Assembly (NCBI RefSeq): GCF_047511655.1 | Contig: NC_133387.1 | Coordinates: 43,256,853 to 43,320,852, forward strand | Direction: 5' to 3' | DNA length: 64,000 bases | Source: Castor canadensis | Taxonomy: Eukaryota; Chordata; Mammalia; Rodentia; Castoridae | Part shown: in pieces, positions 33,001 through 43,540 of the stretch | How the letters are laid out: every line of letters begins with the position of its first letter | Numbering within the stretch: position 1 is the stretch's first letter | Notes under the pieces: model-generated | Seen by the model: the letters and a program-made list of their open reading frames with translations, nothing else | Told to the model about the DNA's origin: nothing | Databases searched by the model: none | Program-made: the position numbers and the translations under genes

Positions 33001-33864
33001 ACATAGGTTCCAATAGGTTGTGTTTTCATTTTCATTGACTTCCAGGAACCTTTTAATTTCCTCTTTTATTTCATCAATGACCCATTGTTCATTAAGCACT
33101 GAGTTATTCAGTTTCTAGCTGTTTGCATGATTTTTGTCTTTATTTTTGTTGTTGAATTCTAGTTTTAATCCATTGTAATCAGATAGTATGCATGGTATAA
33201 TTTCTATTTTCTTTTATTTGCTGAATATTGCTTTGTGCCCTAGGAGATGATCTATTTTGGTGAAGGTTCCTTGGGCTGCTGAGAAAAATATATATTAAGT
33301 AGAAATATGATGAAATGTTCTGTAGACATCAACTAGGTCCATTTGATCTATGGTGTGTTTTAGATCTAGGATTTCTTTATTGATTTTTTGTTTGGATGAC
33401 CTATCTATTGTTGATAGTGGGATGTTAAAGTCTTCCATTACTGCTTTGTTGGAGTTAGCATTTGCTTTTACGTCCTTCAAGGTATGTTTGATGAAATTGG
33501 GGACCCTGTCATTGGGTGCATGTAGGTTGATAATTGTTATTTCCCTTTGATGTATTTCCCCTTTTGTTAGTATGGAATGTCCTTCTTTATCTCCTTTGAT
33601 CAATGTATGTTTGAAGTCTACATTGTGTGAGATAACTATTGTTACTCCTGCCTGTTCTCAGGGGGCCATTGGTCTGGTAAATCTTCTTCCAGCTTTTTAC
33701 TCTAAGACAATACATGTTTCTGTCAATGAGATGGGTCTCCTGTAAATAACAGATTGATGGATCTTCCTTTTTAATCCAGTTTGCCAAATGGTGTCTTTGA
33801 TGGGGGACTTAAGTCTGTTAACATTCAGTGTTAATATTGATAGGTATGTAGTGATTCCTGTCAT
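30088..33864 (-). pseudogene. L1 ORF2 (endonuclease-reverse transcriptase), broken
   Basis: ORF2 normally encodes the nicking endonuclease and reverse transcriptase that copy L1 RNA at a chromosomal nick. The original start is visible at 33864 (MTGITTYLSILTLNVN, close to the usual MTG...LTLN start). Endonuclease pieces lie at 33587-33787, with the QETH motif, and at 33295-33603, with IINLHAPND and EDFN in place of the usual GDFN. The reverse transcriptase spans 32660-31500: [18 protein letters not shown] at about 32500-32445, [11 protein letters not shown] near 32070, and the FADDM motif at 31771-31785. The C-terminal part is at 31470-30088, with [15 protein letters not shown] and PMFIAALFTIAKL. 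The span of about 1,259 codons is near the family's usual 1,275-1,280. The pieces lie in different frames, so several frameshifts plus stops inactivate it. Confidence 0.9.
31182..31229. repeat. Imperfect tandem duplication at an ORF2 deletion scar
   Basis: TTGTGTGGCTTC and ATCATGCTG recur at 31182-31204 and 31205-31229, joined head to tail, where normal L1 ORF2 would have intervening coding sequence. It marks a local deletion with duplication, and is one of the lesions in this ORF2. Confidence 0.7.
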
Positions 33865-34049
33865 TTAGTCATTTTTGTTGTTTAAGGGTCTGATTGTGTG
33901 CAGCTGAATCAATGTTGCTCTCTACTTTCTTGTCTTTTCTTTTCCTGTGGTTTGGTACTGCCTGTCCACTCATTATTTTGTTTGCTTTTGTTTTCTGTGT
34001 GCAGAATTACTTCAAGAATCTTTTGTAGTGGTGGCCTGGTGGTCATATG

Positions 34050-35124
34050 TTATTTTAGTTTCTGCTTATCTTCAAAGACTTTTATTGATCCATCTATTTT
34101 GAATGATAGCTTTGCAGGGTAGAGTATCCTAGGTTTGAAATTATTTTCGTTCAGTGCCCAGAATACCTCACTCCATGCCCTTCTTGCTTTTAAGTTTTCT
34201 GTTGAGAAATCTGCTGTGATTTTGATGGGTTTACCTTTGTATGTTATTTGTTTTTTCTCTTTTACAGACTTCAATATTCTTTCTCTAGTCTCTGTGCTTG
34301 TTATTTTACTGATAATTTGTCATGGGGAAGTTCTGTTTTGGTTAAGTCTATTTGGTGTCCAGGAGGCTTCCTATACCTGAATGGGCATAACTTTCTCTAG
34401 ATTTGGGAAATTTTCTGTTATTTTATTGAATATATTATGAATCCCTTTTGCTTGCACCTCTTCTCCTTCTTCAATGCCCATGATACTCAGGTTTGGTCTT
34501 TTGATGGAGATGGTAAGTTCTTGCATCTTCCTTTCACAAGATTTGAATTGTTTGACTAATAGCTCTTCAGTTTTTCCTTTAATTTTCATTTCATGTTCAA
34601 GTTCTGAGATTCTGTCTTCTACTTGCTCTAGACTGCTGGAGTGGCCTTCCACTGTGTTTTGTGTTTCTGTTTGTCTCTTTTTTTCTGAGGTTTTCCAAAT
34701 CATGGGTCACTTCCTCTTTAATATTTTCTATTTTCATCTTTAATTCATTTTTCTCTCTATTTATGGTGTTTTCTGTTTCACTTTGGTGTTTATTTAGGGC
34801 TCCTATGAGTTTGTTTATTTGTTTCTGTGTCTTCTCCTATTCTTTATTTTTGGTGTCTTGAAATTTCTTGAGTACCTCTTGTACATTTTGGTTAACTGTG
34901 TCTAGTATCATCTCCATGAAATTCTCAGTGATTACTTGAAGGATTTCTTCTTTGAGGTTGTTCGTGTGGAAATTTTTGGGTTCCTTGGTGTCATCTATCT
35001 TTGTTTTGTTGGAGTCCAGAATTGGGTATCCATTTTCTTCATTTCCCTCTAAATCCTGTATTAAATTATTTTTGGGGGGAGAATGATTTTTCTTCTTCCC
35101 CTTGCTCCACTTGGTACTGAACAT
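34050..35124 (-). pseudogene. L1 ORF1 (RNA-binding protein), broken
   Basis: ORF1 normally encodes a trimeric RNA-binding chaperone that coats L1 RNA. The start at 35124 gives MFSTKWSKGKKKNHSPPKNN, a basic N-terminal region. The coiled-coil region follows (SLEQVEDRISELEHEMK, about 34630-34580). The RNA-recognition and C-terminal domains come next (QITYKGKPIKITADFSTENL, then NFKPRILYPAKLSFK, 34255-34090). The N-terminal piece stops at 34837. The middle piece (34703-34371) is in another frame, and it ends at a stop after MPIQV, just ahead of the C-terminal piece in the same frame. So there is at least one frameshift and one nonsense change. The span of about 358 codons matches the family's usual 340-370. 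Confidence 0.88.
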
Positions 35125-37224
35125 ATCAACTATGTTCTTGATAGGCTAGTTGGTGGTTTCAGTCACCTCTTTTCTTTCCCTTAATTTAATTTTTGTTTTT
35201 TGGCTGTCTTGAATTTTTAGCTAAGTGGTATGCTTTTTCTGTCCCTGTTCTGGGTATAATTTACTGTTAACTAATTCACAAATTTAATACCCAACCAGTA
35301 GTTTATGTGTTGTAAAGAAGATCCCTTAGTAGTAATATCTATAAGCAGTGGGAGTTGGGGAGTTAATGTTTGTAATGCTAGCTATAGAACTTTGGGGAGT
35401 TAGATAGGGTGGCACTAAAGGTGGAGATGCAAAATGGGGTACCAATGCAGTGTGGGGGTTACTGTTTTTGTGATCCTTGTGTGTGTTTGGGTGTATTTCT
35501 GTTGTTTTAGAAGAGGATTTTTTTTTAGGGATTGCAGGTGTTTGGATTTGTGTAAAGTTGGTATAGTAGGTTGGTCAGTGGGTGATGAGTGTGAAGGAGG
35601 GAGAGGTAGTCTGTTGTCAGGTTGGGGGAGAATGTGAGGAGAAGGTGAGGGTTGGAGGAAAAGAGTGAGTGAGAGGGGGGCAGAACAAGTTATTGGAGAG
35701 GTGAGCAATGGGTTTTAGCACAGGAGGAGGGTGGAGAGTAAAGGGGTGAGAGTAGGGATGAGAGGATGATTAGGGTAAAGTTGATAGTATAGAAAGAGAA
35801 AAGAAAAAAAGATAATAAGAGGAAACGTAAAACTAGAAAACCCACAACAGTAAAACTAACAAAACAAAGCAAAACAACGAAAAAACAAAGAAATCAATGG
35901 GGAGAGATGAACAAACAAGAAACAAAAAAGAAACAAACAAAAAGCAAACAAAACTACAGGTTCAGGAACAATAGAATTTCAGTCTTAGTTTAAGTTCTGG
36001 TGTTTCTCTTCCAGAATTTAGTCCTGGTGTTGGCATTTAATCAGAAGCTCTGTCATAGTCTCGCCAGGTGGTTGGTTTGTGGGTAGTGTTTTGTTCTTCT
36101 GTCTTTCAGGTGTACTGCTTGGTCAGCTCCTCCCTGAGTGAGGTGTGATAGTTTAAGTTTGCATGTTGTCTTCAAGTTCAGGAGATCAGTTTTGTAGTCC
36201 ACTAGTTGTCCTGCTTTGGAGGTAGATTTTCACTGTGCTTGTCTACTGGGGACTTGTTTCTTTGCCTTATCCCCTTTCTTGGTGGCAGGGTCAGTGTTCT
36301 GTCAGTGGCCCCCCTGCTGTCAGTGTGTTTTGATGGTTCCCTGTTTGTTTTTCAATTTTGTGAAGCCATTTGACTTTGGGTGCTGCTCAATGGCAGGGAA
36401 GATGAGTTTTGAGGTCTGCTACCTGCCCTTCTTCAGGGAGTGGCTTTTCACCCACCCACTCTTGGCCTTCCTGCCTTTCCAGTGTTTGTTTACTGATAGT
36501 TCATGGAGATTAACTCCTTGCCCACCTCCCTTCTCTGGTGCATTTTCAGCAATCCCACCCTTTCTGCTATGTACTGGATTTCAGTTCGCTGTTTGTTATT
36601 GTTCAGGGTTTTTTTTTCTTTTTGCAGGGGGTCAGTCTGCCCAGGGGGCTATGCTGGTTTATCCTTGGGGTTCCTGGGGGAATTCCATATGATGTTTGAC
36701 ACTCACCTGTTTGATCTGCCAAATGTCTTCCAAGCAGGGTTGGAGCTGGTGGTGGTGGCAGTGGCAACAGCAGTGGAGGCAGCAGGCCATCTGTTATTAT
36801 TTTTTTTTTAATTCATATGTGCATACAATGTTTGGGTCATTTCTCCCCTTCCCCCCACCCCCTCCCTTACCGCCCACCTCGCCCCCTCCCTCTCCCCCCA
36901 CCCCCTCAATACCCAGCAGAAACTATTTTGCCCTTATCTCTTAATTTGTTGAAGAGAGAGTATAAGCAATAATAGGAAGGAACAAGGGTTATTGCTGGTT
37001 GAGATAAGAATAGCTATACAGGGAGTTGACTCACATTAATTTCCTGTGCATGTGTGTTACCTGTTTTCTTAGTGTAATGTGGCATGGAGAAGATTTCTAT
37101 GGGCTAGGAGTTCAGGGTGTCAAAGTTTTGATTCTCCTTGGTGCTGTAGTGTCTCAGCAAGGTTTTGGAGTCATGGAGCTCATGCTATCTGGTTCTGCAC
37201 CTTAGTCACCATCTTGGATCCTCC
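35125..37224 (-). promoter_or_regulatory. L1 5'UTR / internal promoter region
   Basis: About 1.8 kb (without the nested insertion) separates ORF1 from the L1 5' edge. It is GC-richer at 36100-36790 and has an A-rich stretch at 35800-35960 (T-rich on the L1 sense strand). L1 5'UTRs hold an internal RNA polymerase II promoter; that this one did is inferred from position. An antisense open frame (36216-36692, 158 codons, plus strand) lies in it. This 5'UTR shows no obvious tandem monomers, unlike the block at 3421-5645. Confidence 0.65.
36796..37060 (-). mobile_element. 5'-truncated L1 3' end nested in the full-length L1
   Basis: Poly-T, ATTCATATGTGCATACAATG, a C-rich tract, CCAGCAGAAACTATTTTGCCC and AGAATAGCTATACAGGGAG show the same 3'UTR family as its host. 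CTGTT at 36791-36795 and 37061-37065 may be a short target-site duplication, and the host 5'UTR reads through on each side. Confidence 0.8.
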
Positions 37225-37229
37225 TGGTT

Positions 37230-38690
37230 TGCAATTTTCTGCTGAGTAATCCACTTGTTGACTTATAGGTTTAACTTTGTATAAAACAAGCTGAGGTCCT
37301 TTTCTGTTTTTGTTTTGTTGTATTGAAATTTCACTTTACATCTCAAACTTTTATCAATTTGATTACAGCGCACCTTGGTACATGTTTATTTTGGCTAATC
37401 TTTTTGGTGGTTCATTGGACTCCTTGGATCTGAATGTCCATTTATTTCTACAAACATGGAAAGTTTTGTCCATTGTTTTCTTGAATAAGTTTTCTGCTCC
37501 TTTCTCATTCTCATATCATTTTGAATACCTGAACTTGATAAACATCTTCATAATGATTATAATGAACTTTCTGTCAGATAAATTATATATCTTTGTTTCA
37601 TTTGGGACAGTGTCTGAAGCTTTATCTTTTTTTCCTTATAAAGAATTTCCTATTTCTCTATTTTTTATGACTCTTTGTGTTGGGACCATGACTAATGCAG
37701 TCACTTATCCTATCTTGCAGGTATTTATCTCTTGCAACAGAAATCTTTCTCCAATTATTTCAGCCAGATTTTCTGGGGACATCTCAAAACTTCCTTCTAG
37801 GCAAAAATCCTTACTTTGTTCTCACTGGCCCCCAAATAGCTAGAATATTCCAGCTTGTTTCAAATCTTCAAGACAATCAGAGCTGAAGCCAATGCCTTAG
37901 GGAGCACACACAGAAACTGATCATTGTACATGTGGTCCAACCATTTTTTTATCTCTCTGGGATAAACTAGGGGCCAAAGATATTTTTGTTTGTCTGATTT
38001 TATTTTTGAATTACCCACTTGATTTGCACTGAGTTAGCTATGAGCTGTAGCATGCACTGAGTTACTACTTCAGATGGAAATAATTTGTTCTTACTGGTCA
38101 TTGGATGACTAGAGTATGCCAAGTCCCTGTGAAACAGCTAGGACAGAAGCAAGAGCTTTAAAGACTTCAGAAAGCCAGATCATTGAACTTACAGTCTAGT
38201 CTTTCCTTAACTCTTTAGGAAAAAAATGAATGATACAGTTTTCCCACCCACCTGTTTTGAGCTGAACTGGGAATGTGGCTGTGGAGAGTGCTAGCTTGCT
38301 AGTGCCATACACAATCTTTGTTCTCAGTGAACCTCAAGTGACTAGAGTATTAGCTTCTGTCAGCAGTCTAAGGTGAGCAAGATAGAAACCAGTACTTTAA
38401 GCAACTCTCAAGGTATGTCAGCTTTAAACATATAGTCCAGTACTGTTCTTCCTTTCCTAGGAAGAAGCTGGGAGCTTCCTTTTCATTGTTTGGCTTTATG
38501 CTGCACAGTAGGACTTAGGGTATAAGTCAGTCCTCAGGATTTTTTCTTACTTCATGTGACTTATTTTATACTAGCCTGATTATAGTAGCCCCTTTACTAA
38601 TTCCATGATTTTTTAACAATAGAATTGTTCTATGTATTGTTGTTGAAACAGAGCATCTTCATGGAAAAGAAGGTCCAGGTCTTCCTGTAC
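37230..38690 (-). mobile_element. Ancient L1 ORF1 and 5'UTR monomers, antisense
   Basis: Antisense old-L1 ORF1 is recognisable at 37232-37720 (TTTTCTGCTGAGTAATCCAC, then 'CATGGAAAGTTTTGTCCATTGTTTTC'). It is followed by three imperfect units of about 230-240 bases, starting near 37817, 38090 and 38318. Each contains a TTCTCACTGG-like phrase, a CTAGA(A/G)TAT phrase about 20 bases later, and an AGCCAGATCATTGAACTT or equivalent phrase. This is probably the 5' half of the same old element as 27050-29600, separated by the full-length L1. The 177-codon plus-strand frame here is antisense to ORF1. Confidence 0.55.
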
Positions 38691-38714
38691 CATATAGTTA
38701 ACATAAATTTCTTT

Positions 38715-39800
38715 TGCACATGATCATCTTAATTGATATCATACAACATGCTTTTATGGCAGAAACATTAAACCAAATAGAAATAGAAGTTTCTAAACAT
38801 GTGAAAGGATACTTTGCCAAAGATGCAACTATAATATCCGATGGTAATGACTGAAAAATTTGCACATTATTTCATGTGCAAGCAAGAATACCTGCTTTTA
38901 CCACTTTTATTTCACATTTTTTTCAAAGTTCTAGTGAAAGCAAATAGAATAAAAAAGCATTTAAGTTGGATAGGAAGACATAATTGTCCTTGCACTCACA
39001 TATGATATAATTTTATATATAGAAAATCAAATGTGAAAGGAAATATTAGAGATAATAAACAAATTGTTCAAGGAATTGTACTTCTATGCATTTGTAATGG
39101 AGAATCTGAAAATAATATTAAAATAATTGTTCCACTCTAATATAATTAAGATCAATATAATTCTTAAAAAAATTTTATTCATGAGGTGCAAGACTTCTAC
39201 ACCAAAACCTGAAAAGTTTTGCAGAAGGAAATTAATGATCCAACTGAAAGGAATAAATGCCATATATGTGACTTAAAAGAGGTAATATTGTTTAGATTGA
39301 AATCCTCCCAAAATTAATCTACAGACTTAATTCAATTCTTACCAAATTTTTAAAAAAATTTTAGCAGAAACGAACAATTTTGGAGATGAAATGCTATTTG
39401 CCCTAATATATACATATATTTTCATATAACATTGTACTCCACAAATGTATGTTTTTCTATTAATTAAAAATAAAAATAATTTTTAGATTGAATTGAACAA
39501 ACATCATGAAATTAATATGAATTAAAAGGTACCTCAAACAGGTTATATAATCTTAAAAAAGAACTTCTTTGACAAGTCACACCTTCCAGTTTCAAAACTA
39601 ACAATAAAAGTTTTGATACAAAATTTTTGTGATGAAGCATTATGGAAATTGTTTAAGGATAGAAATATTGATCAATGTAATGCAAATAATAGTCAAAATA
39701 AACCAATATATCTATATTATTTTCAATAATGACGTATGACCATTTAGCAGAAAAAGCTAAGCTCATCAAGATGTGATGTGGGGTCATAGGGCATCAATAA
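38715..39800 (+). mobile_element. Ancient L1 ORF2 reverse-transcriptase fragment, sense
   Basis: Ordered sense landmarks are GATCATCTTAATTGATA, 'ACCACTTTTATTTCACATTTTTTTCAAAGTTCTAGTGAAAGC', 'ATGATATAATTTTATATATAGAAAATC' and 'TCTACAGACTTAATTCAATTC'. All frames are broken. Confidence 0.7.
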
Positions 39801-39819
39801 TAAGAAGAATGAGTTTGGG

Positions 39820-40005
39820 AACTGGAGGTGTGGCTCAAGTTCTTGTTGATGAGTAAACAGTCCTGAGTTTCAACCCCATATCAACAAAATAATGAATTTT
39901 GTTGACTGTGGTGGCAGACAATGGTACTACATCTGAGCACTTAGGAGGATCATCAGTTTGAGGCTAAATTAGGCTACAAAGAGATTTCCAGAAACATAAG
40001 AATCT
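39820..40005 (+). mobile_element. ID-like unit followed by B1-like unit, sense
   Basis: An ID-like part (AACTGGAGGTGTGGCTCAAG, CTGAGTTTCAACCCCATATC) precedes a B1-like part (TGTGGTGGCAGACAATGG, AGGAGGATCATCAGTTTGAGG). The order is the reverse of the usual B1-ID composite, so two insertions or a variant dimer are both possible. Confidence 0.6.
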
Positions 40006-40074
40006 ACTGTAATAGATTAAAATTATTTTATGATGCATGTAGATACATTTGTATGTTTACATGTTTTCATATAA

Positions 40075-40440
40075 ACACACTTATATGCACTGACCAAAAG
40101 TAAATACTAATCACAGTGGGGATACATCAAGAAACTCCTTTGAACATTGACATACAAATGAAAAGTAAAGTCAGAACTGCTAAATTGGTACAATGTGAGG
40201 GTATTTGTGATAAGGGAGAGGGTGAACAAAAGAGATTAAGGTGAGGGAATTGATGGGCTTCATATATTTATATGAAATAGAACAATGAAACCTCTTGCAA
40301 TTGCTTGAAGTGAGGCAGAAGGGAGTCGATGGAAGACATGGTGGGGGCAATCTAACCAATGTACAAATATAAGCTTACTTGGAATTGCCATAGTGAATCC
40401 CCCCTGTACAACAAATATATCCTAATACAAAAAAGATTGT
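40075..40440 (+). mobile_element. L1 3'UTR (second subfamily), sense
   Basis: A purine-rich 3'UTR with 'ATATGAAATAGAACAATGAAACCTCTTG' and 'CCCCCCTGTACAACAAATATATCCTAATAC' matches the 16790-17275 family in order. It is more diverged. Confidence 0.65.
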
Positions 40441-41596
40441 CCATTTACATTTTAAATTTCTTAAACTGGACAGAGTACATTATCTCTAATTTTTCTATGG
40501 TATGAAGAGCTTATAGAAATAAGTGAATTGAAGAAATGCAGTATCCTAGTAGCAGAATTACACAATTAGGTTCTATAAGTAATATCAGTTCTCTGATAAA
40601 GTTCTATATCCATCCATCCTGGGAAGTCAAAATTAGACTCATATCTCTGCACACTACCTTTTTCTAGTGTGAAGCCAGTTGGGATACATTCCTTTTTCTG
40701 GGAATACAAGTTCTACTGGCATGGGAATTAGGGGTAGACAAAAAGAAGATACAGAAGTCTGAATTAGGGAAAATGGAGAGAAAAATTGTAAACAATGTGA
40801 GGAAGAGATGAGTCCTATGAGGAAATCTCCTGACAAAATCTGGTTAAGTGTGTTTCTTGGAAAGTGTATGTCTCCTACTTCAGTGCTCCAACCTATATCT
40901 GGGTTTAAGTTCCTATCTTCAATTACTCATTTCCCCATAAAATCGCCAAAAACATACACAGTTGAATATGTCTGGGGACCTTTACTAAAACAGATTTCTC
41001 TCCTACTTTATTACTCATTTCAACTTTTCAAGAATTGATGAAACCACAATTTGGAACAATGGTAATGATTTCTGTACACAAAAATCTCATGTTTCCTTCT
41101 CAGAAAAACACTGCATTTTGTGAGGAGGGTTCTGTTGCTAGAACTTCATGAAGTTTCTTGAGGGTGAGAAATGAAATGGGTCCAGAATTATTTTTACTTC
41201 AAACTATTGCTCATTTCCAGTCAGTAGGTGGTGACCTGTGCAGCAGATCCTGGGATTTCTGAGGAACAGACCTCCTAGGGTGCTAGGAGACTTGGAAGTA
41301 AAGAATGAAAAGAGAGAAACTATAAGCAATAGAGAGAAGTAGAAAGGTCTCCAAGTGGATATCCAGTCTCACTTTGTCTTTAAAAGGTTTGGAGCTTTGC
41401 TACAAATAATTGACAGAGGTACACTTTTTGATTTTGCTTTGTTCACTTGATTTTTTTTTATTTAATATTATTTGAAGAACTGGTTTCTTTAATGAGCAGA
41501 ATTCAACAAATTATTGATAATGGTAAGTACGTTTTCATGTTTTGATAACTGAGTTTATCATAGGATAAAACATCTCCATGATAAGAGTATGTACTT
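40441..41596. other. Unique stretch, no gene seen
   Basis: Short frames on both strands near 40654-41038 overlap but lack any domain. No repeat was recognised. Confidence 0.45.
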
Positions 41597-41935
41597 TTGG
41601 CTGGGCACAGTAATTCACACCTGTAATCCTACTTACTCGGGAGGCAGAGACCAAAAGGATTGCAGTTCGAAGCTAGTCTGGGTAAAAAGTTGACATGACC
41701 TTGTCTCAACACAGAAGCTGGTTGTGGTGATGCTATTCTGTGATTCCAGCTATGTGAGAGACAGACAGGAAGTCTGCAGTCCAAGGTTAACCAGACAAAA
41801 TCATAAGATACTGTCTGAACAAGTAACAAAGGTATAAAGGGCTGGAGATGTGGCTCAAGTGGTAGAACACCTGCTTATGAAGCACAAGGCCCTAAGTTCA
41901 AGCCCTAGTTCCACAAAGAAACAAAACACATATAA
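41597..41935 (+). mobile_element. Complete B1-B1-ID trimeric SINE, sense
   Basis: This is the best-preserved composite in the window. The first B1-like unit is GGCTGGGCACAGTAATTCACACC to CTTGTCTC. The second is CTGGTTGTGGTGATGC to GATACTGTCTGAAC. The ID-like unit is GGGCTGGAGATGTGGCTCAAG, then AGTGGTAGAACACC and AAGTTCAAGCCCTAG, with an A-rich tail. B1-like units descend from 7SL RNA and the ID part from a tRNA. The A-box and B-box remnants suggest RNA polymerase III transcription of the founder. Confidence 0.88.
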
Positions 41936-43129
41936 CATGCATTTTCAGTTCATGAAATTGTGGAAGCACAATCACCATGGCATCTTGGCAAAAAACTCAG
42001 CACTTTTGTTTTAAAAGATGGTCTATTATCATACTTATGAAAGCAAAAGAAATTACTTTCACACTGTTATAAGGTTAGGGTAATGCAATCCTACCATATT
42101 TGCAAATTCCCAGAATCTCATCCTGACAGATTTGGCATTGTTAGGGCTTATATATAGCTTATGTTGGAAATTTCTCCTGAAAAGGATAAAAATATCAATG
42201 ATGATTTCAACCACGATACATGGTCATGTCATTCATTTTAGCTATGCATATGAAGATAGATTAATTTATCCCTATATTATATAAGAGAAAGTTCTTGTGA
42301 ACTCAGTTTATGTGACTTTTATGTCATAAAGCAAATAATGACAGAGCTAGGGTTTCAAAACATGTTTGAGCCTACGAACTTGCTTTCATAGAGCAGTATC
42401 CTTGGACCTCAATATTCATATCATTAAATGAAATCTGAAACTGAATCTCATCACAGTTAATCTCATATGGGCTTCATAAAGGTTAAATCTTCGTGCATCA
42501 GCTAGTGCAAAGTAAGAGTTCAGTCAAGAATAGCTGTAGACTTAGACGTTTCTCTTTTATGGTCAAATTAGGTATATAGCATGTTTTAGCACTCATGGTA
42601 TATTATTATATTCTTATTTGAATTAACACGCTACTTTTGGGAGAGAAGAAAAAGGGGAAATAACTTTTCAACAATAATTTGCTTCTGAGTTTGGTGGATT
42701 GATGTTTTAGAATAAGCAAAGCTATTGTTGCTTAATATAGCAATAAATGCAGAGCTTAATAATAACAGTGTGCCTGTCACTTGTTTCTAAAGACTGTTTC
42801 ATAACTGCATAAACCATAAAACAAATATTTCTGGAGTGAAAATAGCTTAGAAATATTACTGTCTAAAATGTATTATTTAAGTAAAATAAAAATAAAATCA
42901 AGAATGGAGTCTTTATTATTCTTCAGTATTTATTCATATAACAATATAAAGCTAATATTAGAGAATTTTGACTGTCAACAAGGATTAATGGTATTATCTA
43001 ATGGTGTAACTCTGAAAATGCTATTGAATTTATCATTCAATTTTAAGTTAAATATACAGACATTTTGAATATCTTTATTATGAAAACAAGAAGAGAAATT
43101 AGGATTCTAAACATTTAGCTATGATTGCT
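41936..43129. other. Unique stretch with a possible antisense MIR
   Basis: About 42260-42420 has GACAGAGCTAGGGTTTCAAA, reminiscent of antisense MIR, but the rest of the element is not convincing. No gene was found. Confidence 0.35.
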
Positions 43130-43540
43130 AACTGTTAGGTTTTGTTAGGCAATCTATCTTCAGATTTAAACTCTATATGACACTGCTTGCAATTTAAATT
43201 TTTCCCTATTCCTTAGAGGCATTGATTTAAATTGAAGATTTTTTTGCAAATTGCAACTCACAAATTCTTTATGACTTCATCTTGGAGTTTTGGTATAAAG
43301 CCGTACTGTATACAGGTAATCAAAACTGTTTGCATACTTTGGATTTGAACTAATCAAAATACCCATTAAACATGTTAACAAGCACACCTGTTATCATTAG
43401 CAGGTTTATTCTCTAATTTTATATGATTAGCATGATCAAATTAAAAGGTGAAAACATAAGCAGATAACACCCTCTTTATAAAGTATGAGTAATTATTAGA
43501 GTAAATAGTATTAATTGCAGTACAAACATGAATTCCCAGG
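43130..43540. other. Candidate conserved non-coding element
   Basis: This repeat-free block has low CpG and many motif-like words: ATTTAAATTGAAG, GTTTGCATAC, ACACCTGTTATCATTAGC and GATTAGCATGATC. Such homeodomain, octamer and E-box-like words are common in developmental enhancers in gene deserts. This is inference from texture only; conservation cannot be judged here. Confidence 0.25.

Larger units (their letters stand above)
29601..37224 (-). mobile_element. Full-length but inactive LINE-1
   Basis: A complete minus-strand L1 is laid out as 5'UTR (37224-35125), ORF1 (35124-34050), ORF2 (33864-30088), 3'UTR with polypurine tract, and tail (about 30087-29601). The 5' edge reads AGGAGGATCCAAGATGGTGAC, the usual kind of L1 start. 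Only a 6-base match, TGGTTT, is found at both edges (29598-29603 and 37225-37230), which may be a short or eroded duplication. A second L1 tail is inserted in its 5'UTR at 36796-37060. Both ORFs are broken by frameshifts and stops, so it cannot make active protein, but it is far less decayed than the old L1 around it. Confidence 0.9.

Noticed and set aside
32757-33038. 93-codon plus-strand Phe-rich frame
   Set aside because: It is the antisense shadow of L1 ORF2.
37310-37843. 177-codon plus-strand frame, the longest in the window
   Set aside because: It lies antisense to old L1 ORF1 and 5'UTR units; the hydrophobic sequence is what antisense A-rich L1 DNA gives. No domain is seen.
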